A stretch of 64,000 nucleotides of DNA from Heloderma charlesbogerti (GCA_026122225.1 JANEZZ010000404.1:1-64000); one strand, 5' to 3'. Shown: positions 32,638-47,600, counted from the stretch's first letter. Notes: a model not told the origin generated them from the sequence alone. A program made the numbers and translations.

Positions 32638-35600
32638 CTGGGAAACAGGGAGATGTAAGAGAAGAGCAGCAGCTGAAATGTACCTCCTTTTTCCAACCTT
32701 CTCTATAATAGCAGCAGAAAGTGGTGGCTTTGCCTTGGGGCTTCCCAAAAACCTCTTGAGACATCTTTTGAAGTTACATTTTTATGGCGCCCTTCCTCCA
32801 AGGAGTTCAGGAAGGCTTGCACGTTTCTCCAGCCACCCACTGTATCCTCACAGTAACCCTGTGAGGTAGGTTAGGCTAAGAGAGAGTGAGGGAGAGTGAG
32901 CTTCCTAGCTGAGTGTGGATTTGAACCTGCATTTCCCCTGTTTAATCCAATACTCTAACCCATTTGTACCAATGGAAGCTGATCAGGACAACAGTGGAGG
33001 GCAAAGGGTTAACCCCCCTCATGCCAGGGTCCCAGTTCGGACTGGAGGTCCTGTACCTGCTATTTACTTTTTAAAAACATCAGCACAATTGTTTATTGCA
33101 TGAATGCTGTTATGTGTAATTTGGCCCTTGACAGCAGTGAGAAAAATCACAGTAGCGATAAAACGAGAGTAATTACATTCCCTGGGAAAATAGGAAGGTC
33201 TTTGTAGGCACCTAAAAGATAACAGCATCAGAGCCAGATAAGCCTCTCTGGGGAACAAATTTAACAAATGGGGGCCACAAAGCCCTCTCCCCAGACATCC
33301 TCATCCCCACCTCAGATGTGGGGGGGAGACCAGGGCTCTGAAGCAGAACTAAACAAACATGCAGCTTGGAGTGGGAGAAGACAGTCCTCCCCCAGGTATC
33401 TGGGCCGCGAGCTGTGCAGGAATTTAAATACGAGATCCAGCACTTTGAATTGTTCTCAGAAACAGACCAGAAGCCAGCAGAGTTCTCCATGTTCCCAATG
33501 GCCAATCCTTACCCGCAGAATTTTGAACTAACTGCAGTTTCTGAACAATCTTCAAAGGCAGCCCCATATATGGCACATTGCAGTAGTCTAATCTGGAGGT
33601 TACCAGTCCATAAATAACTCTGGCCAGGAAATCTCTATCCAGGTGGAGTTGCAATTGGTACATCAGCTTTGGCTGGTGAAAGGTGCCCTACACTTAGGGG
33701 TGTATGAACCCCACTCACCAATCCACTGGGGGGCGTCCGCTTGGGGGGGGAGGCAATTTGTCCTTCCCCCCCGGAATCCTCCCCAGCAAGGCCGCAGAGC
33801 CGCCGGCCAGGACCGGCCACAGCCAGACTTCCGGCTGCTGCTGGGCTGCGGCCGCAAATGGTGACATTTGTGTCCCTGCCTTAGGCCGTGATAGGCTATG
33901 TAAGTATTTACGCTACACCATTTGCAGCCCTGCTCTTTGCTGTGATAGACTACGTAAGTAGCCTATCACGGCCTAATGCAGGGATGCAAATGGCGGCTGC
34001 CACATCCGCCACCGCCGCCAGGTAGGTCCGTTCCGGGGGGGGGACTTCGCGGGGTGGCGGGGGGGATTGCTCCATTCCACCACAGACTCTGGCGGGGGGG
34101 GTGGATTCTAAAGAATCCAGCCTCACTGGAGTTTGGCGGAATTCTCCAACATCCCTACCTACACTGCCAAGGCCACTTTGGCCTCTAGTGACAATGTTGG
34201 GTCACGAGCTTCTTCAGAATGGGAGCCTAATCCTTTAAGGGGAGTGCAACCCCCTCCAGAACACGTGGAACACCAAACCCTCTACCAACAGGACTTCTGA
34301 CTTGTCAGGAGGACCAACCCCTCATCTAATCCATTACTGATTCCAAGCACTGGTTTAGGGCTTCCACTGCCTTATCTGAGTCCAATGTAAAAGAGCTGAG
34401 GGTTATTCGTTGATGACATCCAACTCCAAACCCCAAGATGACCCCACTCAGTGATTTCATGTAGATTGTTTACCTTATGAACTCACTTCCTTGTTAGAAA
34501 CATAAAAGGTAAAGGTAAAGGTGTCCCTGACCAGTCGTGTCCGACTCTAGGGTGTGATGCTCATCTCCATTTCTAAGCTGAAGAGCCAGCGCTGTCCGAA
34601 GACGCTTCCATGGTCATGTGGCCGGCATGACTGAACACCGAGGTGCACGGAACGCTGTTACCTTTCCCGCCGAGGAGGTACCTATTTATCTACTTGCAAT
34701 TTCTTCCTTTCCAACTGCTAGGTTGGCAGGAGCTGGGACTGAAGATGGGAGCTCATTCCGTCACGTGGTACTCAGTCTCGAACTGCTGTCCTGCCGACCT
34801 TCTGGTCTGCAGTTCAGCGTCTTAACCACTAACCCACCATGGCCCGCAAAGGAAAGGTTCCTCTTGTGCAAGCACCAGGTCATTACTGACCCCTAGAGGG
34901 ACGCTGCTTGCGCTAGCGTTTTTGTGGCAGACTGTAGCGGGGTGGTTTGCCATTGCCTTCCCCAGTCGTGACTACCTTTCCCCCAGCAAGCTGGGTCCTC
35001 ATTTTACCGACCTCGGAAGGATGGAAGGCTGAGTCGACCTAAGCTGGCTACCTGAGACCCAGCTTCCGCTGGGATCGAACTCAGGTCGTGGGGAGAGCTT
35101 CGGTTGCTATACAGCCGCCTACCACTCTGCGCCACATGAGGCTCTGTTATGAAACATACAGATCCATAATAATGGTTAATTATAGATAATGAAATTATTG
35201 ACCTATAATTTCCCTTTCTTGGAAAACCTCAGTATCCCTCAGCATGCGGGCTAGCAAAAGATACATTTCGCCCAGTGAGAAGCGGGCTGGAAGAGATGGG
35301 CAGAGGAGTCAGCACTGGGTTTTACTGACAGACAGCCCACTTACGAGCTGAGTGGTATAAATCCAAACAGGAAAAAGGAGGAGCGATGCTAAAAGGACAA
35401 AAAGCCACAAAAGGGGGAGAAGCCTCCAAGTGGGAGGATGCTATCTTACACAATGCGCCCAATGCATTTCTACGTATCATCTGCCTCAAGATCGAGATAC
35501 TCCACTTATTGTAGCAGTCAACTACAGCAGTCCACCCAGTCAACTACAGCTTTGAGGAAGGATCCGTGGAGAAAGGAGTGCATGGAAATCTGGAGGACCC

Positions 35601-38600
35601 ACCATCGCTGGGACGGAAAGAGCTGGAGGCCTACTGGAAGTGGGAGAGCTACAAGAGAGCTTCGGCTATTGGGCGGTATAGAAATGAAATAAATAAAATA
35701 AAATAAATAAATAAACACTGCTGGATTCCCAAGACTACTTATTTTGGTGTCACCAGCAGCAGATGGACAAACATTATCCACCTTTCTCAAAGAGTATCAC
35801 AGCCAATCTGTGCCTTTCATTTCTGAAATACTGAACTGGAATCTGTACTAAGATCTGAAAGAGCAGCCCATACCTTGGCCATAGCTAAAAAAAACAGTGC
35901 TTGTGCATTATCTTTAAAAGAGTGTTGTGAAGCTTACCTTGTTCCAGTCTGGGCGTCCTGGCTGGGTTCTGGTCTTGAGACCTGTTATGGAGTCTTTCTT
36001 TTCTTTTTTTGCAAGTAGATCTAATGCCATCTGCAGGCCAATAGCCTTCATGTCATTCTTGTTGAGCGCTGAGGTCATGTACAAATGCATCTCCAGGAAG
36101 CGATCTACGTATTGGAAGAATATTAGGGTGGGTGGGGGATTCAAGGGGACACTTTTCACGTGTTCATGGCCCCCTTCTGCCACCTGCGTATTCAGCACTC
36201 ATGTGAAGGGGCTCTACACAAGTATCAAGATGTATGCACAGAGCTCCTCTATATAAGGCCCCGGATCTCTACTCACGTGAAATGCATGCTGGTATGCACA
36301 TTAGAGCACTGCCACCTTCTCACACATGCTGAATGCATGGAGAGCACTGTGTGTGTGTATGTGTGTGTGTGTATGATCCTCAGGAGTATTGAGGTGGGGT
36401 GGGGGGAAGGAATGCTTGGGATGATAATCTCCACACACACACACCCCAGTTTTGGTATTTCAAATAAATTTCAGCATGGAAAAGTCTGGATGGTGGAAGG
36501 GGAAACACCATATCAAGAGCCAGTTGAGATTCGATGGTGCACCACTGATGGTGGAGAAAAAAATTCTTGTGTATGGATTAAGCCCAGTTTCCTGGCAAAT
36601 ATCCCCGTCTCATGGTTTGGCCACTTTGGAAGTTTCAGGAAGTACCATTCTGGTTCACCCACTGGAATATGTTCAGTTCGGGACACAGATAAACAAAGAT
36701 GAGGACAGATGCGTCACCTACCACTGGGATCTTCATTGGCCTGATTGGTTTCCAGCTGGGTAAGCAAGCTTACAAACCACTCAAAGGATTTTTGGTCTCG
36801 ATTGATCCAAATGAAGTCAACCTGAAGACAAGAAGGTTTTATTTTCTTCTGTAAGCTGTCTTCATAACCCAAATATTGTTTCATGAGAACTTCAAAGCCA
36901 TAGTTGAAAGCATCATCTCACCTTCTGGAGTTTCATGTTCTCATTTGTAAGGTTCTCACCCAAAATGTGGCCCTGGCAGAAGGAGGTTTGCTTTTGCATA
37001 TGATATCTAGGTGGGGAGAAATCCAGGGCATCTCTGAAAATGAGCAGAAGCAACAGCCGCTTTTCCACACCTTTTTTACCAGCTGGCATTAAAATACCAC
37101 CAGAAATGGCCATTGCTTATTATTGTGAAAGTTCAACAACGAAGTTTGAAACTTGCAACTAATTTTTAAATGTGTGCATATATTTTATTGGAATAGTATC
37201 TTGGGAAACAATATGCAAGCTTAATTATACTATCTTTTTAAACAGAGAAGTTGACGCTAAAGAAGAGGAAAATGCAGATTCAGAAGTTTGCTGGAGAGTT
37301 TAATGTAATTTGTTCCAGACCAACCTGAACATGATGCTTTGCAAAATGGAGGCAAAGGGAGTGATCCCTATTCCTGCCCCTATCAAGACTGCATGCTCTG
37401 AAGTGAAGATTCTTCGTGTGGGAGTCCCGTAAGGACCATCAATGTAACACTGAGGAGATGGGAGAAAACAGCACAGGACTGATTTGAATCTGCTCTTTGC
37501 AAAGCTGGTTTACTATATTTTGATTCAACCTTGGAGACGGTAGATAGGTTAACTGGGCCTTCAGTAGCCAATCTTTTTAGAAGTATGGAATTCAGAATGC
37601 AGGGGGGGGGGGTGTTCAGAAAATGAACTCCCACTACTGCTTTGGCTATTGGGCGGGTACATAAATACATATGTAAATAAATACATAAAAAGGTAAAGGT
37701 GTCCCCAACCAGTCGTGTCCGACTCTAGGGTGCGGTGCTCATCCCCGTTTCTAAGCCGAAGAGCCAGCGCTGTCCGAAGACGCTTCCGTGGTCATGTGGC
37801 CGGCATGACTGAACACCGAGGTGCACGGAACGCTGTTACCTTTCCCGCCGAGGCGGTGCCTATTTATCTACTTGCAATTCCTTGCTTTCGAACTGCTAGG
37901 TTGGCAGGAGCTGGGACTGAAGACGGGAGCTCACTCCGTCATGCAGCACTCGGGTCTCGAACTGCTGTCCTGCCGACCTTCCAGTCTGCAGTTCAGCGTC
38001 TTAACCACTAAGCCACTGCGGCCCCTAAATAAATAAATAAATAAATACATACATACATACATACATACATACATACATACATACATACATGCATGCATGC
38101 ATGCATACTGTTTGAAATGCCTCACTCAATATGAGCCCAGCCAGAACCTTCTGAATTTAGGCTGGGCTTGCATAGGGCCCCTGCTTTTGCCACTGGCCAC
38201 CCTCCTCCCCTGTTTCATGCCTGTTTGCAGCCATTGTTTCCCCATCTGCTGCTGTTCTGGTGCCATCTTTTTCCTTGAAAGGCCAGTCTTCTTCACTGCA
38301 TGATCCCAGCCAATCAGGGAACATGAAGCACACATGAAGATGTTGTGGCACCATGTAGCCAGCCAGATTTGGCTACATGATGATATTACTGAGGGAAAAC
38401 AAAGCTTCCCCACTGCTCTCCATCTGAATAGTGAGGGGAATGAATCCTCATTGCCCAGGCAAACAGGCCATTCATCAGACGTTCGTCAGACTATCTGTTC
38501 CATTTCCTGCCAGAGATGTGTGGCAAAACCTTGGTCCTGAACTGGTTCTAATCTTACATTGTTACATAGGGCTAGCTAGGGCACCATGTGAATTATCAGA

Positions 38601-41600
38601 ATGCACATCCCACTGAAAGTAATGCAGGGCAGCTGGAGAACGTTTGTATTTGGATATTGTATCTGGCTTCCCAGGTTGTCCAACCTCACCGTATCACTTC
38701 AAAGGGTTTTGCACTCAGTTGCTCATCCCTGCTCCCATCTTGCCCCAGCTAGTCCACTATGCATGACTGGAGTAGAGCAAGAGTTGTTTCAGCAACAGGG
38801 ACACTTCCTCTTCCCCTACACCTGGCCCCTTGCAAATAGCTTTGCACCCTTTGGCAAAGGGGTCTGAAAACTTGCCCAAATGTGAGGGAGGAAGGAAGGA
38901 ATGTTCTCAAAAAGCACTCCCCACCCCCTGTTTTGGCTCAGCACCATTTGACACGAACTCTGGGTTTTCTCATAGACAAGCTCTGGTTTTCTCAGTGTTG
39001 ACAGTCCCAGGCGGCTTCTGCCGATGCTCAGGTCAGACTCTACCCCTTTTCTAAAGCATGATTCTGAATTCCCTCACCTCCACTGCTACCCGATGACACG
39101 CCCCAAACTGCCCCCCTGACCTAGCCATCGAATGTCTACTGCAAACTCTCGGGGGCAGGGAGGCGTCCGTGCTACATACATACAGCTCCTGGCACATGCG
39201 CTGCTGGCGCCAGAGAAACGTCAAAGGGCAGCATCAGATCTTACCTTGATGTTACAGAGCCTCCGATTGTCACCAGGCCTGCCAGAAATCTGTTACACAA
39301 GACTACCACGTTAGCAAAAGGTCCATCATACCCACTGAAAAAACAAGTCCTAAATACCCACTGATTCAGCTTTTACAAGCAGCCTTGAGAACAAGTTCTA
39401 GAATCAAAGAACTTTGGGATGCATTGGGCAGAATCTGCCAGGGCTGCGAAGAGGAGGAAACGGCCAGGTTGTTTTATCGGGAACCAGCTGCTCACAAGCC
39501 ATCAGCAAAAGTGCCGGAGCAGATGGCGTGTTGGGGGATGTGCCCATGAGCTCTCCCAGTGGCCCCACTCACCCTTTCCCGCCTGCTGCTCGTGTGCTCC
39601 AACCCCCCTGCATAAGAAGATAACACAGACGCGGTGCTTCACAACCGTCTGCAGCTAGACTCAGTGACCAGCTTTGCACTAATGCATGAGTTGCAAAGAA
39701 GAGCCCCATTTACACACGGGGCTGGGTGGACTTGCCACGGTGCGCTGGCGTGCAACACTCCATTTCAATAGCGCTGGCAGCAGAGAAATTCACTGTGACC
39801 TAGACCTGAGGAAAGAGTCCCTGATATCTAGCACATGCCTTTTGGCAGCCACAGAGAGAAACAGAGGGAGAGAGAAACTCATCAGAAAAGGCAGAGCGGG
39901 GCGCAGAGGGGGGGCTGATGAGCTCTTGAATCTTTAGTGGCTGCCACTCTCCCTGTGACAGAACTGATGTCCTGGAACTTTTTCCTATCAGGTTTTTGTC
40001 ACATTGCTAAATAAGGCTCTCAAGCTTCCTCCAGTTACTGTAATTTATGCCCAGTTCCTAGTTTAGGGTTCTTTTAAGGAGAGAACAACCCTTTGTTTAT
40101 AGTTGTGGCTGCTGGTTGACCGTCCTTTGCTGAGCTGATTGCTTGCTGGTGGTCAAGCCTGACCAGGGTCCACGTTCCCTCAACGGCAGCCAAGGACTGC
40201 AGATGTTTCCCTAAAGGGGCAATTCACCTGCCAGGTAGGGGTCTGGGACCAATGCTGGGGGCTGGGGGGAGGGGGCCATCGCAGTTTTGCGTGTTGAGCA
40301 GCGCGCTGTGAGTTTAGCTGGACCGGAAGAAGCCGCCTGGGGCCACCTCGGGAGCTGGCTGGAGGCTTTTCTGCCTGCTCAGCTTTGCTTGTACCTCTGT
40401 AATAATGGAAGAGGATGTCTGTCTCTCTGCACCAGAGTGCCAAGACAATAAGCCCATCCACCCGAAACTCGGCACGCGCACCAAGAGGAGCCTAAGGGCG
40501 TGCGCCTCGGGGTGCTTTGCTTCTAAATCACACGAATGCCTTCCAATTAATGCGAAGGCGCCTGTGTGTTTGAGGCTTGCGTGCTGCCTTCAGCCACCAG
40601 GTGCAGACTTCGCCAACCCGCCCATCGCTCTGCAGCGGACAGTCTGAGGCCAGGCCGGCTGGGGGCCCCGCTGCACGCCTGCCCCCTGCCCCTGCCACGG
40701 GGCAGCCCCCCGGGGAATGGAGTGCACAGGCCCCTCCCTCAGGTGCACCACGGCGGGGCCATGCCCGTGGCTGCCAGCGGGCTTCACCCAGACAGGGCAG
40801 GAGCAACGTGTCCAACCCTGGCAGCTGAGTAGCATTACTCAAAGGCTTCACTGTATCTCGCTAAGGGCTACTCCAACCCGTATGAAGCTGGATCTGTTCA
40901 CTAGTTTGTCAATAAAACCGCTATTACTGGGATACCCTGAGGCTCTAGCACTCTCCCATCCAAGGAAACAGCCCAGTCATTCTGCCCCTGGACTTCTCAC
41001 TGCCCAGGGAAGTGGCTGGTGGGCAACATGGGCCAGAGATGCCTTCCTAGGGGGGGGCACGCCTCTTGAGGAGGGACGAGCACATTCTTGCCAGGAGAGA
41101 CAAGGCCTTTCCTCTTCTCGATGGCATGTTCACCTCCTCACGGTCGCCGCCCATGCTGACGCTTGCAGTCCCCCAGCTAGGGTAACGGGTGGGTGTGTAA
41201 GATAAGATCTCAACCATCTCATCCGCACCGGTGGCCACCGGCTGGTCCAGATCAGAGGAGCCAAAGAGACATTTCTGAAACAAACATTCAAGGAGATGCC
41301 CTGGTGAGCTGCAGGGTCCCAGTCTGCAGCCACCTTTGCCTCATCCTTGCTTCCTCTCTGCTTTGTCTGGCTTTGCCCCCACACCCACTGCAAGAACAGC
41401 TGGTCCCCTGGGGTCACTCATGCAATCAAATCACAAATTGCAAAAAAACTCCGCATGGATTCCTCTTGCTTGCTTCCCCTAGTTGGATACACATAACCAG
41501 TAAAAGTTCAAGGGAGTTCATCTCTCTCATACACATGGCCCCATCTCCCAGGTGTTCTGTGCATCTAGTGTATGCAAAGAATGTAGCTTAAAATCAACCC

Positions 41601-44600
41601 ATTAAAAACAGCAGCAGCAACACGAAGGCCAGAGGAGACTCCACAATAATGGGAATGGCCCCTCATATTTTAAACTACAAACCTGCACCCATTTCTGGGT
41701 CCTGTTTTTGTTCCTTGGATTTCTGACCACCAGCAATTCAGGCTTATGTTCAGGAAGTTCACGATGATGCCAGAAGTATTCGTATAACCTGTTGGTCCAC
41801 TGACCCAGGGACCGGATATGCAGCCAGATGGTCCCTTTGGAGAGAGGGCAGAACACTGTCCAGTGAAGGCAAGCCTCTTGGTCATCCTGTCTGATCTGAG
41901 CCATTAGCTTGGAGCAAAACTACCTCATAGGAAGAAATGGATCAAGGCAGCAGTCCCCAAATTAGCAGGCAGGAACTCATCACTATCTTACAGTAGTGGG
42001 GGGGCTGGGGCAGTGCTGCCAGGATTTTAGTGGGGCAAGGTGGGGCTGGAGACATTAGGAAAGAGATTAAGTCTGAACCTTCTTAAGCTTGAGGTCTGAG
42101 CTTTGCATCCTTTCAGACCTCTATTACTGTAACCTCGCTGTTGAAAAAAGGAGCAACAAAACCCAGTGTTAATTACATAACACATACAAACCCATCAAAG
42201 ATCAGTTTGGGCCATAGAAATGGCATTAGGCAATTTGCAAAATGTCTTGCAAGAGCCCTGGTGTCCTCTGATCTATCACCCTCCTTCTGCCTTGTTTGGC
42301 ACACGGCAGCAACAGACTGCCAGCCTCTCAAGACTTCCTCACCATTTATACCTTTCAACCCCAGGTCAGGCTGCTTTCTGGAGGGTGGTCTACCTGACTG
42401 CTCCGGAGCACTGCTGATGGTGAATGGATGCCATTCATACTTAGCTATGACTGGGATATTCAGGTATACATAGTCACCAGGTTTGTAGTGGAAAAACTGA
42501 GGCCTCTTAATCACCAAATGAGTCACCTGGATTAAAAATAAGAAAGAAAAAAGAGCACACATGTGAAGAGGAGGCACATGGTCACACACGGTAATGCCAT
42601 GTTTGCAGATGATCTGGAAAGTGAAGTCCTGGCTCTTACTCCCACTTCCACCCTCATCAGCAAATTGCATACATTTATACATTTTCCCTTTTACCTCATC
42701 ATTTGGGAACAAACCTTTGAAGGCAAGAGGTTGATTTCCACTATGTGCAGCCCTCCGACATGTGACAATGCAACACCAAAGATCTTCTCTAAGAGGAACA
42801 GAAATCCAGGCACTACAAACCACTTCCAAAAATTAGGACCGTGGACAATTAACAAAGCCCAGATGAAGATATAAGAAAGGTGAGTCCAATAGAAAACCTG
42901 CTGGTTACAAAGAAGAGCATCTTATCGGAGAAATCAAGAAACTCTTTTGAATGATAGTTAAAATCATCCAAATACCCGGAGAACACATCAATAATTTAAA
43001 ATAACTGAAAAAAGCTAAAATAGGATCACACACAAGTAGTGATCATACACACACTTTTAAAAGCTTCCTCTGTGCAGAATGTGTAGGAGAGGTAGCGAAA
43101 GGCAGTACTGCATTTCTAAAATGAGAAGTGCTAGAGCTCAAGCTGATCCAGGTGTAGTGACTTTCACCATTAAAGCCCTTCCTCTAGTCCCAGGGCACAT
43201 GGGAACAGCTTGCGTTTTCTCAGTAGTGAAGGAAAGGCACTCTGTTCATGTTCAGAGCCATATTTCTTTACTACTACAACTAGAAGTATTAACATGATTG
43301 CTGTCATCATCATTAACATCATTCCAGGGCTGAGCCCTGGCACTGTGAACGCGCGCCGCACCGGGAGGAGACCTGTTGTGCACAGACACATTCGTTTAGT
43401 TTGCTTGGTGCTACTCGAAAGAGAATCTAAGTAAACAAAAGAAACGAGGAAGAAGCCAATCACCCCACCTCAAAATGGCCGCTCTTGCGGACAAAAGTGC
43501 TGGAGCAGACAAGCATCAGGCAGACGAGGAGCTGCAGCACAAGGCCTGTGATGGAGGCGGCTCCACAAATCCAGCCAATTCCAGGCCGAGTAGTGAGCAG
43601 GTATTCCCAAAGGTGATAGCTGCCTTTCGTCCCAGACATTCTCACTACAGGGGAGAGAAAGGTCGGGTGAGCAAGTTCCAGGCATGCGCGGGGGAAGCAC
43701 CCCGGTACAAATCTCCTGCATGATGGTTTGAGCCATGGAACACTAACAGGTAGAAAAGGGGCTTATAAGGAGCTGGACATTAATTCCTGCTGAACAGAGA
43801 CGGCCATCAGGTCTTGCAGCCAAATTCTTGTGAGCTCTGCCTTTGTTACCACACACGCACTGTAATTCCCATTCCTCGCTTCAAGGGACATAGCACTTTT
43901 TTCTGTGTGAACATCCTGCTGTGTTCTGTCCACATCAGTGGGCATGACATAGGTGTGTGAGCAAGGAAGGGCCTTGGGCATAGCACCTTTTCTACCCCTT
44001 TTAAAATAACCATTTAAAATTTGAGTTAAAACACTTTGTTATTTAAATGCTATTGAACAGTTACTTCAGTAACTAAAAAAAACATGTAATGTGTTTTAGA
44101 GCAAATTATAACATTGTGTGTGGGGAACACACTGATAAAATAGCACCAGCCAGTAAGACTACAACAGACTACAGCAGTTTATATGAGAGAGAGAGAGAGA
44201 TTGAGAGAGAGGTGTAAAGCAGCACAACAGCAAAGCAGCAAAGAGGCTCTGGATCCACTGTGGATGCCATCCGTCTTCAGTGAAAATATATAAAACAGAT
44301 AGTACAGAGTACTTCCAAAACCATGCCTCTTTTATTTTTATTTTTTTAGGGTGGAATGCTAGCATGACACCTGTGGAGACTGTACTATTATTCTGGGTTT
44401 TTTTAAGTCCCGTTTTCTGTACTCTGAGAAAAACTGGAAGAACCACACAAAAAATACAAGAGAACGATGGCTGGATGACAACAGCATGCAGATGCCCCAT
44501 AAAAAGTGAGTGAACAAAATGTAGCTATTCAAGACTAAACACCTAGTGTGGAAGTGCCACAGTGTGCAGTTTGCCCTTAAGATCTGAAACTTACTTTGAC

Positions 44601-47600
44601 TGGCAAATCCTCAGCTTCAGATTTAGAATGCATAACAACAATCTGGGGGAGCTCCTTGGGCCACCTTTGTTGCTAGAGGCACTGGTTGCTTCTGTGGCAC
44701 AGGGTCCAGGTTAAACTGGTTTGCCAGCCGCGATCCTACCTGGAGAGAGCCTGGCCTCGGTCACCTGAGCTCTGGTGATCCCCCCACCCCCCGGTAGAGT
44801 CCTGTAAAGCGCTATACGTGTGATTGCCTTCAAAGACTGTTCAGAAACTACAGTTTGCACAGCCACTAGATTGCTAACTGGGACTGGGTGTCATGATCTT
44901 ATTACCCCCGTGCTATGCCAACTGCACTGGCTCCTAGTCCATTTCCGGGCCCAATTCAAAGTGCTGATTTTGACCTTTAAAGCCCTTCCGGGCACTTGTC
45001 TCCACCCACACTGGCACATGTATTAAGAAATGTCATGGAAGGCCTCCTGGGGACAGGGCACCACGTGAGGTGAGTTGGGAGTCTACTGAGGGCAGACCTG
45101 CCAGGTGGTGGCCCCCCAGCTGGGGAATACTCTTCCCATAGAGGGTCACCTGGTGCCTGCTTTATTATCCTTTTGTTGCCTGGCAAAGACATTTTCCTGA
45201 GCTTTTAAGATCCAATTGTGATCCTTTTGACTGTTTAATGTTGCTTTTATAATTTTATGGCTTTTCACTTACTTTTTTTTTGTATTTACATTTTAATTGT
45301 TTCATTCTCTTTGTAAACTGCCCTGGTAATATGACTGAAGGACAGTATAAAATATGTATAATAAATAAATAAACTGGCACTTACCGAAGTTGGCCATGTG
45401 AGCCCCTGTGTGAACCACAGTTAGGGCCACAACAGTGTAGCCCATCAACTGGTGCAGAATGACATTCTGGTCTAGAGGCAGAACTCTGGCTACCCACGTA
45501 GCCCGTAACCACGTCAGACATCGGCGCAACATCAGCATCTCGAAGGAAAAAGAAAATAACTGCCGAATTCATTTGGGGAACCACCATCTTCTAGAATGTA
45601 GGTGTCCTGCAAGCAGAATTAGGGAGTCTTGCAGTTGCTGAACTTGGATTTTACCCCTTTTGTATCCTCAATTTTTTTCTCAAGACTTTACAGAACTTTG
45701 GATATTTTTAAAATTAGAATTCCATGTTTCAAAACTCAGAAAAATGAGGAAGTCAGGATATAAAAGCCTACCAGAAGTGCTAACTGAAGGTAGATCTCCA
45801 TGTCTGTAACAGGATCAGTTTTTGACATGTTTTAGAAGGTTCATGAAGAAAGGTATTCTGTTCCCTGCTTTGCTGTCTCCTATCCTTTGGGACTAATATG
45901 GCAACCACTGTCTACTGAACAGCAGACACAATGGGCATCTCCACACCAGGCTAAAATCCAGCATTTAAAATGGGGCTTCCTGCTTCCGTTTTAAATGCAG
46001 GATCACGACGACTCCCTTTTTCACCGGCTTCCTTCCCCCCCCTTCTCCCCGTATCTGAGTCTTCCATTATCTTTCATTGATCTCGCTCCTCTTCTTTACA
46101 CTTTTACTCTTTTCACGGAGCAAACTGAAGTGGAACGCAATGGGGTAATTTTATAGCTAATTATTGGCGATCTATTAAAAAATGGAACAAAGGGCATTTA
46201 ATGCAGGAAACGCCTTGAATGATCACAGTGTCATGTAAAGAGCCTGCAAACGTCCGTGAAGGAGCAATCTCAATCGCAGGATAAAAGCTCCGTGTGAAGG
46301 AGCCCAAAGAATGGAGTTTAGATCTTGAGATTCATGGAACACAGATGGGGGAGAAGGAGAAGCTAGGTCAAGAAGGCTAGGAGTGGATTCGCCATGTTCA
46401 GAGACAGTGAAGGCCAGGGCTGACTCCAGAAAAACTAATCTGGGGGAGGCAAAGGGGTGGCAAAGACCATTATTCGGGTAGCAGGAATTTAACACATGCT
46501 GTGTAGGACTTAATGTAGTGCAATGGAAAGCTGAGGGAGCAAATGGGATTGTGGGAAATATTTGTAGGGAGTGCCCAATGTCCCTGGGAGCCACCCCTTG
46601 TAAGGGCACACCTGCAGGGTAAACGTCAGTTTTATATGCTTAACTGTACTGGCTCCCGAATCCTGGTAACTGTAGTGCTTAGAGTTCTCTTTTAGTGATC
46701 CCTGTTCTTCAGTGCTGGGCCATAACAGTCTAAAACCATGAAAACATGATAAACCCATTTCAGCAGCAGCCATTTACAGCCTTATATAGCATTCTGTTAA
46801 AAGCTCAGTCACCAAAGGCTTTTGGAAAAGAAGATCTTACAACTTCTCCAAAAAGCCGCCAAGGAAGAACAACTCTGGATCTCTTTGGGGTGGGCCTTCC
46901 ATGGCCTCGGAGCAATGGCCATGAAGTTTCTGCAGCTTCTTGCCACAGCTGTCCTCATTTCAAGTGCCATAGGTACAGGGAGCAGGACCCAACCTACAGA
47001 CTGTGGCGGGACTCATATGGGGAAAGATGGTGGGCAACTTGAAATCCTCCAGATGTTTTGGCCTACAACTCTCACCAGCCCTAGCCTAGCCAGCGCAGTG
47101 AATGGTGATGGATCGTGGGAGTTGCAGATCAAAACATCTGGAAGGCCTAACATTGCCCAGCTCTGCTCGACGGCAAATGGGTCCAAGGGTGCGAAAAGTG
47201 TGAAGTGGTTTTAAAGATAAGAGCCTACACAGCTTCAACTGGGCCCTGGCCACCCTCACAGGACTAGAGCATGGCTATTAAGCCGATTTACAAGCCGATT
47301 GCCAATTAAGGCAATTTACAAAGGGAATGGCTATCAAACCAATGTATGTCTGTGGTGAAAATATGTCCCAGCTCCGTTTCTGATCAGCTGCTTATGAGCA
47401 GCTGCTTACTGAGTCAGACCACTGGCCCATTCAGTCTGGTATTATCTGCACTAACTGGCAGCGGGTCTTGGGGGCTGCCTCCCTGAAATCCTCTGGAGGT
47501 GCGAGGGAACCTCTGTGTGCAAAGTGTGTGCAAAGCTGCCTCTCAGCCTGGAGAAACACGCAGTGGCTACCACCATATTGCAGTGATTCTGGGTGTGAGG

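Noticed and set aside
36715..36718. Donor GTGACG for the [10 protein letters not shown] exon
   Set aside because: It shifts the frame of the next exon; GTAGGT at 36,721 keeps RFLEMH in frame.
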